Shown here piece by piece: positions 51,290-55,959 of a DNA stretch of 55,959 bases (the stretch's first letter is position 1; each line of letters begins with the position of its first letter). The stretch is taken from NCBI GenBank assembly GCA_006844765.1, contig SPJV01000210.1, positions 1 to 55,959 of the forward strand. The letters are read 5' to 3'. This DNA comes from Alphaproteobacteria bacterium. Its GTDB lineage: Bacteria > Pseudomonadota > Alphaproteobacteria > UBA8366 > Aestuariispiraceae. Under the pieces are notes generated by a model that worked only from the letters and a program-made list of their open reading frames with translations, ran no database searches and was not told where the DNA came from. A program made the position numbers and the translations under genes.

Positions 51290-51766
51290 ATGAGCAGTAC
51301 CGAAACTAAGACACTTCTGATCGTCGGACATGTCCCGTCAGAGAATACCCTGCGGCTGCGCGATGCGGTCGCGGAGGGTGCCCGGCATCCCGATATTGAG
51401 GGGGTCACGGTGGTCGCGAAATCTCCCTTTGAGACCGTCCCTGACGATGTACGGGCAGCGGATGCTATCATCCTGGGGACGACGGAAAATCTGGGATACA
51501 TGTCCGGTGCCCTGAAGGATTTCTTTGATCGCTGCTACTACCCGGTCCTGGAAGAAAAACAGGGGCTGCCCTATGCGCTCTATATCCGTGCGGGTCTCGA
51601 CGGGACGGGCACAAGGCGCGGTGTCGAGACCATCGTCACTGGCCTTCGTTGGAAAGCTGTCCACGAGGTCGTGCTCTGCAAAGGCGACTGGAATGACGCC
51701 TTTGCAGATCAATGCACGGAACTGGGCACTTACATGGCCGCCGGTCTGGAAGCCGGGGTTTTCTGA
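51290..51766 (+). CDS. NAD(P)H-dependent FMN reductase / flavodoxin-like protein
   Basis: The 158-residue protein has the flavodoxin fold. A P-loop-like segment VGHVPSENTLRLRDAV (about 12-27) binds the flavin phosphate, and AIILGTTENLGYMSGALKDF (about 59-78) gives the second flavin loop. Family members reduce FMN, quinones or azo compounds with NAD(P)H. Length is short but normal for the group. It ends 6 nt from the converging SbmA-like gene. Confidence 0.8.
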   Translation: MSSTETKTLLIVGHVPSENTLRLRDAVAEGARHPDIEGVTVVAKSPFETVPDDVRAADAIILGTTENLGYMSGALKDFFDRCYYPVLEEKQGLPYALYIRAGLDGTGTRRGVETIVTGLRWKAVHEVVLCKGDWNDAFADQCTELGTYMAAGLEAGVF

Positions 51767-51772
51767 CAGCGC

Positions 51773-52774
51773 TTATTCAGCCGGGCGCGGTGTGCCAAGC
51801 GACGGGTCGTCAATCGCGGCTTCGAAAGCGCGCAGGCGTTTGAAGACGCTCATCAGCTCAACAATCGTGCTCCAACTATGGACCAGGAATTGGAACGAGC
51901 TTTCAACCCGTCCAAAGGCCCGCACGATCTGCTGCATCACGCCTAGCGTGATCGCGCCGGAGATAATGGTCGGTCCAAGTGCCAGATAGGGAACGATCGC
52001 ACCGAATTGCAAGTAGGACCATTTCGCCACATCGAAATACATGTAGTGAAAGAAGAGCCGGAAATAGTTGCGTCTGACATTGTAGAACAGTTCTTTGACC
52101 GTCGGTGGTTCTGCCCGGCTCTCGTCATCTTCCCCATAAACCAGTTCTTTTCGATAGGCGGCTTCCACCATCTGGTTGTTGAATTCCAGGCCGGGAAGCT
52201 TGACCCCGACCGCGGCGAGGACTGCTGTTCCGAACAAGGCAAAGATCACGGCAACATAGACCAGCGCGTGCTCGAGCTCACCAACACCTGGGAGCATCTT
52301 GATCCCTTTTGACAGTTCCCAAAGGATTGGCAGGAAAGCAAAGAGGGTCATAACACTGTCCAACAACCGGCTTCCCAAGCTTTCCATGATGACAGCAAAA
52401 CGCTTGGTATCTTCCTGGACGCGCTGGCTTGCCCCTTCGATGTGGCGCAGTTTCCCCCAGTTCCTCATGTAGAAATCATTCATCGCATGGCGCCAACGAA
52501 ACACCCAGTGCTTGGTGAAGAAACTCAGCAAAACGGCGACAAAGATGTAAATACCGGCGATCTTGGCAAAGCTGAACAGGAAGCCGTAATACTCGTCAGA
52601 TGTGACTGCCCCCGGTTCGCCGAGCGCCTTCTGGATCATGTCATAGAAACCGCCGAACCATTCATTTATCTGAACATCGACTTGGACCTGATAATAGGTC
52701 CCCCCGACAATCACGATCATCCCGAGCCATGCCCAGAGAAGCCATTCGCGGGAAAGGAAGAAGGATCGGAACAT
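51773..52774 (-). CDS. SbmA/BacA-family inner-membrane transporter
   Basis: The start is ATG 52774 with GGAG about 10 nt upstream; an in-frame TTG at 52783 lies too close to that site. The 333-residue protein has 6-7 membrane helices and the SbmA_BacA motifs QINEWFGGFYDMIQKAL (near 37-53), RVQEDTKRFAVIMESLG and FFHYMYFDVAKWSYLQ. SbmA and BacA import peptides (microcins, proline-rich peptides, nodule peptides) using the proton gradient; there is no ATPase domain here. The homologue is somewhat short but complete in its motifs. Confidence 0.88.
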   Translation of the reverse strand: MFRSFFLSREWLLWAWLGMIVIVGGTYYQVQVDVQINEWFGGFYDMIQKALGEPGAVTSDEYYGFLFSFAKIAGIYIFVAVLLSFFTKHWVFRWRHAMNDFYMRNWGKLRHIEGASQRVQEDTKRFAVIMESLGSRLLDSVMTLFAFLPILWELSKGIKMLPGVGELEHALVYVAVIFALFGTAVLAAVGVKLPGLEFNNQMVEAAYRKELVYGEDDESRAEPPTVKELFYNVRRNYFRLFFHYMYFDVAKWSYLQFGAIVPYLALGPTIISGAITLGVMQQIVRAFGRVESSFQFLVHSWSTIVELMSVFKRLRAFEAAIDDPSLGTPRPAE

Positions 52775-52816
52775 CGGAGGCAACTCCTAGGTTTGTTGAG
52801 TTTCTGGCCTTGAAAC

Positions 52817-52849
52817 GAAAAAGCCCACCCGCGGACGGATGGGCTTCTT
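52817..52849 (-). terminator. Rho-independent terminator after rpsD
   Basis: AAGCCCA (52821-52827) pairs with TGGGCTT (52840-52846), with inner CCG/CGG pairs. On the minus strand the hairpin is followed by TTTTTC. It starts about 20 nt after the rpsD stop. Confidence 0.88.
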
Positions 52850-52869
52850 CTGTAATGATTTACCATGCC

Positions 52870-53484
52870 TTAGCGTGAGTAAAACTCGACGACCAGGTTC
52901 GGTTCCATTTGGACCGGGTAAGGAATGTCTTCCAGATTCGGCGTGCGGGTCAGGGTCGCTGTCATCTTCTTGTGATCGACATCGACATAATCCGGTACTT
53001 CACGCTCAGCGGAAGAGGTGGCTTCGATGACCATCGGGATCTCGCGGGATTTGCCGCGGACTTCGATGACGTCGCCAATCTTCAGCATGTAGGACGGAAC
53101 CGTGACGCGTTGGCCGTTAACGGAGACATGGCCGTGGCTGGCGAACTGACGGGCAGCGAAGACCGTGGGGACGAATTTTGCGCGATAGATCAGCGCGTCC
53201 AGACGGTGCTCCAGAATACCGACGAGGTTTTCGCCCGTATCGCCTTTGCGGCGGACCGCATCTTCGTAATAGCGGCGGAATTGTTTCTCACCGATACTGC
53301 CGTAATAGCCCTTCAGCTTTTGCTTCGCCATCAGCTGGATGCCGTAATCAGACGGCTTCCGGCGGCGCTGACCATGCTGGCCGGGACCATATTCGCGTTT
53401 GTTGTACGGGCTTTTCGGACGTCCCCAGAGGTTACAACCCAGGCGACGATCAATCTTATGCTTGGAATTCAAGCGCTTGGACAT
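52870..53484 (-). CDS. rpsD: 30S ribosomal protein S4 (uS4)
   Basis: The start is ATG 53484 with AAGGAG upstream, giving MSKRLNSKHKIDRRLGCNLW; an earlier in-frame start is rejected. The 204-residue protein is an early 16S rRNA-binding assembly protein. The N-terminal part carries KREYGPGQHGQRRRKPSDYG, and the S4 RNA-binding domain (about 93-155) includes RLDALIYRAKFVPTVFAARQ and HGHVSVNGQRVTVPSYMLK. It is monocistronic, with its own strong promoter and terminator. S4 often represses its own mRNA in other bacteria. Confidence 0.97.
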   Translation of the reverse strand: MSKRLNSKHKIDRRLGCNLWGRPKSPYNKREYGPGQHGQRRRKPSDYGIQLMAKQKLKGYYGSIGEKQFRRYYEDAVRRKGDTGENLVGILEHRLDALIYRAKFVPTVFAARQFASHGHVSVNGQRVTVPSYMLKIGDVIEVRGKSREIPMVIEATSSAEREVPDYVDVDHKKMTATLTRTPNLEDIPYPVQMEPNLVVEFYSR

Positions 53485-53672
53485 AAGTCCACTCCTTCGA
53501 TTTAGCGGCGTTGCCCTCTTTTTTCGGGGCGGTGCCGGTTCCATATTGTCCCGGTAGGCCTCAGCGCATTCTCAGCGCTTTGACGGGATCAAAGAAGTTC
53601 TTGTCGGTAGCCGGTTTATCCGGCATCCCCACATAGTGGTTCTTTAATCCACGTTCCCAGGAAGCGGCGGCA

Positions 53673-53700
53673 CTATATGAATTTGTAGGGGCATGTCAAA
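53673..53700 (-). promoter_or_regulatory. Sigma-70-type promoter of rpsD
   Basis: On the minus strand TTGACA is followed after 16 bp by TATAGT (5/6 match). Transcription would start near 53666, about 180 nt before rpsD. The leader contains two short inverted repeats, GCCGG/CCGGC (53610-53624) and AGCGC/GCGCT (53563-53579). Confidence 0.8.
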
Positions 53701-53742
53701 CCGATGTAGCATTCGCCAAAAGGGTATTCGTATGGGGGTTCT

Positions 53743-54684
53743 ATGAGCGACGCAATTGGGTATCGGCGCGGGTTCGCTATGACGGCGTTCGGTGTCCTGT
53801 TATTGACACCGGATGCCCTCTTAATGCGGCTGGTTGATGCGGATACCTGGACCATGGTGTTTTGGCGCGGATTTCTCATCTCGGGCACGATCTGGTTTGC
53901 AATGGGCTTTAGACTGGGCTTCGGGAACCTGGGACGGGACTTTCGTGCGGGCGGCATAACCAGCTTTGGGATCGCGATTTCTTACGCTGTCATTTCAATA
54001 TGTTTCGTAAAGGCGCTGCATATAACGACGGTTGCCCACACGTTGGTGATCCTGGCGTCGGCACCATTATTTGCGGCCTTGCTATCGATGCCGATCTTAA
54101 AAGAGCAGTCTGGTTGGGCAACATGGTGCGCCATTGCCTTGGGGATCGCGGGGATCGCCTTCATGGTCTCCGACGAAGGGGGTGATTCTCGGCTGATCGG
54201 TGATGTCTTCGCGCTGGTTGCGGCACTCGGGCTTGCCATGACTTTTGTGCTGATCCGAAAGCAGAAGGACTTGAATACCATACCCTCCGTCTGTCTGGGC
54301 GGGTTTCTGGCTGCCCTGATTTCATTGCCCTTTGCGCATCCCTTTGACCTGAATGCCGAACAGGCGCGATTGGTACTCGCCATGTGTATTCTCATGTTGC
54401 CGTTGAGCTTCGCACTGATTTCCATTGGTCCCCGCAGCGTGCCGGCACCTGAAGTGGGGCTCTTGATGCTCTTGGAGACTGTGCTTGGTCCTTTCTGGGT
54501 ATGGTTTGTCCTCTCTGAGATGCCGAGTGAGCGCGCGATGATCGGCGGCGGGATCGTCATCGGTGCCTTGGCTGGTCATGCGGTCTGGCGGTTGACCCGG
54601 CCGGAACCAACCCCCTCCAAAAATGGATTGGGGTCGATCTTCGATGGCTTGGATGAAGCGGAGATAAAGCGCCTGGGTGGTTAG
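53743..54684 (+). CDS. EamA/DMT-family transporter
   Basis: The 313-residue membrane protein has about ten helices in two EamA repeats, for example ITSFGIAISYAVISICFVKA and LVLAMCILMLPLSFALISIG. The C-terminal helix GGGIVIGALAGHAVWRL is followed by a soluble tail of about 40 residues. It is unlike the EamA protein at 45.2 kb, so the two are distant paralogues. Substrate unknown. It is divergent from rpsD. Confidence 0.87.
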   Translation: MSDAIGYRRGFAMTAFGVLLLTPDALLMRLVDADTWTMVFWRGFLISGTIWFAMGFRLGFGNLGRDFRAGGITSFGIAISYAVISICFVKALHITTVAHTLVILASAPLFAALLSMPILKEQSGWATWCAIALGIAGIAFMVSDEGGDSRLIGDVFALVAALGLAMTFVLIRKQKDLNTIPSVCLGGFLAALISLPFAHPFDLNAEQARLVLAMCILMLPLSFALISIGPRSVPAPEVGLLMLLETVLGPFWVWFVLSEMPSERAMIGGGIVIGALAGHAVWRLTRPEPTPSKNGLGSIFDGLDEAEIKRLGG

Positions 54685-54801
54685 GTCTGCTCGGTTAGGC
54701 CGGCTCGGTTCGGCCTGGTCGGTTAGATCTGGTTGCGTCATAGCATGGCAGGCGCCAACCGTTGCTTGACAGGCGAGGCGTTCCAGCGACGAATTCCCGG
54801 T

Positions 54802-55386
54802 ATGAGTTGGGACGAGGCGGCGGCGACACGCGGGGAGATTTGGGTGTTCGGTTATGGGTCGCTGATGTGGCGGCCCGGCTTTCCCTTTATTGAAGATGCA
54901 GAAGCCCTTCTTGAGGGATATCGCCGCAGCTTTTGTATCTGGTCCGAACATCACCGCGGCACGCCGGAGCGGCGCGGGCTGGTCCTTGGCCTTGATCCGA
55001 TTGAGGGCGCAGCGTGCCACGGTCATGCTTTCCGTGTTTCGCCAGAGGCCTGGGTTGAAACAGCAGCCTATTTGGAGGAGCGGGAACTGCGCGGCTATGC
55101 CTATCAGCCAGCACATCTACCGGTCCGGCTTGCTGATGGCCGCCAGGTTCAAGCGCATACATTCGTGGCGGCGTCTGAGCACCCTCACTATGCCGGCACG
55201 TTACCGCTGGAGGAAACGGCAGAGATCATCCTCTGTGCAAGGGGATCGGCGGGGCTGAACCGCGATTATCTGATCAATACGGTACGGGAGTTGGAACGCC
55301 GAGGCTATGGCGATCCTGACCTGAGGGACCTTCTCGACCGGGTCTCTGTCTTGACGGGCCTACTTGAGGCCGGCAGCGGGATTTGA
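54802..55386 (+). CDS. ChaC-type gamma-glutamylcyclotransferase
   Basis: The chosen ATG 54802 puts the family motif FGYGSLMWRPGF near residue 16; earlier starts add unrelated residues, and none has a clear ribosome site. The 194-residue protein has the catalytic Glu at E95 in the YLEERELRGY motif, as in ChaC. It should cleave glutathione or gamma-glutamyl amino acids to 5-oxoproline. It is 117 nt after the EamA transporter, probably an independent unit. Confidence 0.85.
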   Translation: MSWDEAAATRGEIWVFGYGSLMWRPGFPFIEDAEALLEGYRRSFCIWSEHHRGTPERRGLVLGLDPIEGAACHGHAFRVSPEAWVETAAYLEERELRGYAYQPAHLPVRLADGRQVQAHTFVAASEHPHYAGTLPLEETAEIILCARGSAGLNRDYLINTVRELERRGYGDPDLRDLLDRVSVLTGLLEAGSGI

Positions 55387-55405
55387 TGACTGCTGTGAGG
55401 CGCGC

Positions 55406-55957
55406 TCACGCGTGAAGTGGGTTACCCAGACGCCTTGGACGTCCCGGTTTGCGCGGTTTGGCGGCGGGGGCACCGATGATGGCTTCGCGGGACGGGGGCT
55501 CGATCAGGATATATCGCGCCGGTTTCTCCGGCTCTGCCGGGTTCAGGCCGATATGGGCACGCCAAGCCGGTTGGTCGAAGGGAACTTCTACCCTGCCGTT
55601 CAGCGTGCGGCCATCGATGCGGCCCAGGGGAAGACCTGAGGATTTGTCGACGATCTCCATCGGCGGTAGCCAGACCTTCCGGTCGGTTTCAAACCGGATG
55701 CGGGCGGGACGCAGACCATACCAGCCAGGGACAACCCGGTAGCGGATTTCCGCGTATCCGGTTTCCGATTCTGTATCCGATTCTGTTTCAAATTCGATTG
55801 TTGGCGTTGCCTCGCTCAGTGGCGGTGGCGACGGGATTTCCAGCACTTTGTCCCGCAGTCGTGTGATCAGGGTGAGGGCGGGCATGCCATCAATCTCTTC
55901 TTCCAGGAGAGACAACTCACGCCCCAATGCGGGATCTGTTTCCCACGCTTCGATCAT
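55406..55957 (-). CDS. Protein of unknown function, possibly cut by the window edge
   Basis: I do not recognise this family. The frame opens at an ATG on 55957, two bases from the window end, so the true start may lie outside; 183 residues are visible. It has an acidic Thr/Glu/Ser-rich run (about 55-67), a Trp-rich centre (VVPGWYGLRPARIRFETDRK) and a basic, proline-rich tail (AKPRKPGRPRRLGNPLHA). No signal peptide or membrane helix is visible in this part. It converges with the ChaC-like gene, with 19 nt between them. Confidence 0.6.
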   Translation of the reverse strand: MIEAWETDPALGRELSLLEEEIDGMPALTLITRLRDKVLEIPSPPPLSEATPTIEFETESDTESETGYAEIRYRVVPGWYGLRPARIRFETDRKVWLPPMEIVDKSSGLPLGRIDGRTLNGRVEVPFDQPAWRAHIGLNPAEPEKPARYILIEPPSREAIIGAPAAKPRKPGRPRRLGNPLHA

Positions 55958-55959
55958 AC

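Overview
The window looks like a chromosomal segment of a free-living alphaproteobacterium, most likely of Rhodospirillales type. I infer this from flbT, flaF and flbD flagellar regulators, short (303-residue) flagellins, sigma-54-type flagellar promoters, and osmolyte and methylated-compound genes typical of marine alphaproteobacteria. The genus cannot be fixed from the sequence alone. I see no insertion sequence, prophage, CRISPR array, rRNA or tRNA.

Layout. 1-2.4 kb: the 5' end of a glutamine-synthetase-like gene that was too short to stand out, a glutathione S-transferase and a choline-sulfatase-like sulfatase. 2.5-11.5 kb (minus strand): a basal-body operon in the order fliF-fliG-fliH-fliN-motA-flbD-flhA. 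12.0-16.6 kb (minus): fliK-flgD-flgE preceded by a clear sigma-54 promoter, and flaG. 16.9-20.5 kb: flbT (+), then flgL, flaF, a formyltransferase and a cysteine-cluster protein (all -). 20.8-33.4 kb (plus strand): two flagellin paralogues followed by a tightly packed flagellin-glycosylation island. Its genes are a TPR/GT41-like glycosyltransferase, a Maf/DUF115 protein, a NeuB-family nonulosonate synthase, an AsnB-type amidotransferase, an N-acetyl-sugar amidotransferase, a second formyltransferase, a methyltransferase and a GNAT acetyltransferase. Several neighbours overlap by 1 or 4 nt.

33.5-38 kb holds unrelated metabolic and envelope genes: an exported unknown protein, a threonine/serine dehydratase, a haloacid dehalogenase and a soluble lytic transglycosylase. 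38-43.5 kb is a possible catabolic island: a LysR regulator facing a four-gene minus-strand operon of FMN alpha-hydroxyacid oxidase, ThDP enzyme, transthyretin-like protein and DmdA/GcvT-like demethylase. 43.8-56 kb carries dapA, smpB, two EamA transporters, a VWA protein, an SDR, an FMN/FAD demethylase-like oxidoreductase, a pentapeptide-repeat lipoprotein, a flavodoxin-like reductase, an SbmA/BacA-like transporter, rpsD, a ChaC-like cyclotransferase and one gene cut by, or starting at, the window edge.

How the parts fit together. The fliF operon has no recognisable -24/-12 promoter and encodes FlbD, the sigma-54 activator. Excellent -24/-12 promoters precede flgL, the fliK-flgD-flgE operon and the second flagellin. 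This matches a class II to class III/IV flagellar cascade. FlbT and FlaF would tune flagellin expression after transcription. The genes right after the flagellins would synthesise, decorate and attach a nonulosonic-acid-type sugar. The most interesting items are the co-occurrence of two different flagellin-glycosyltransferase types with an unusual set of sugar-modifying enzymes, and the four-gene catabolic operon with an altered HIUase-like protein.
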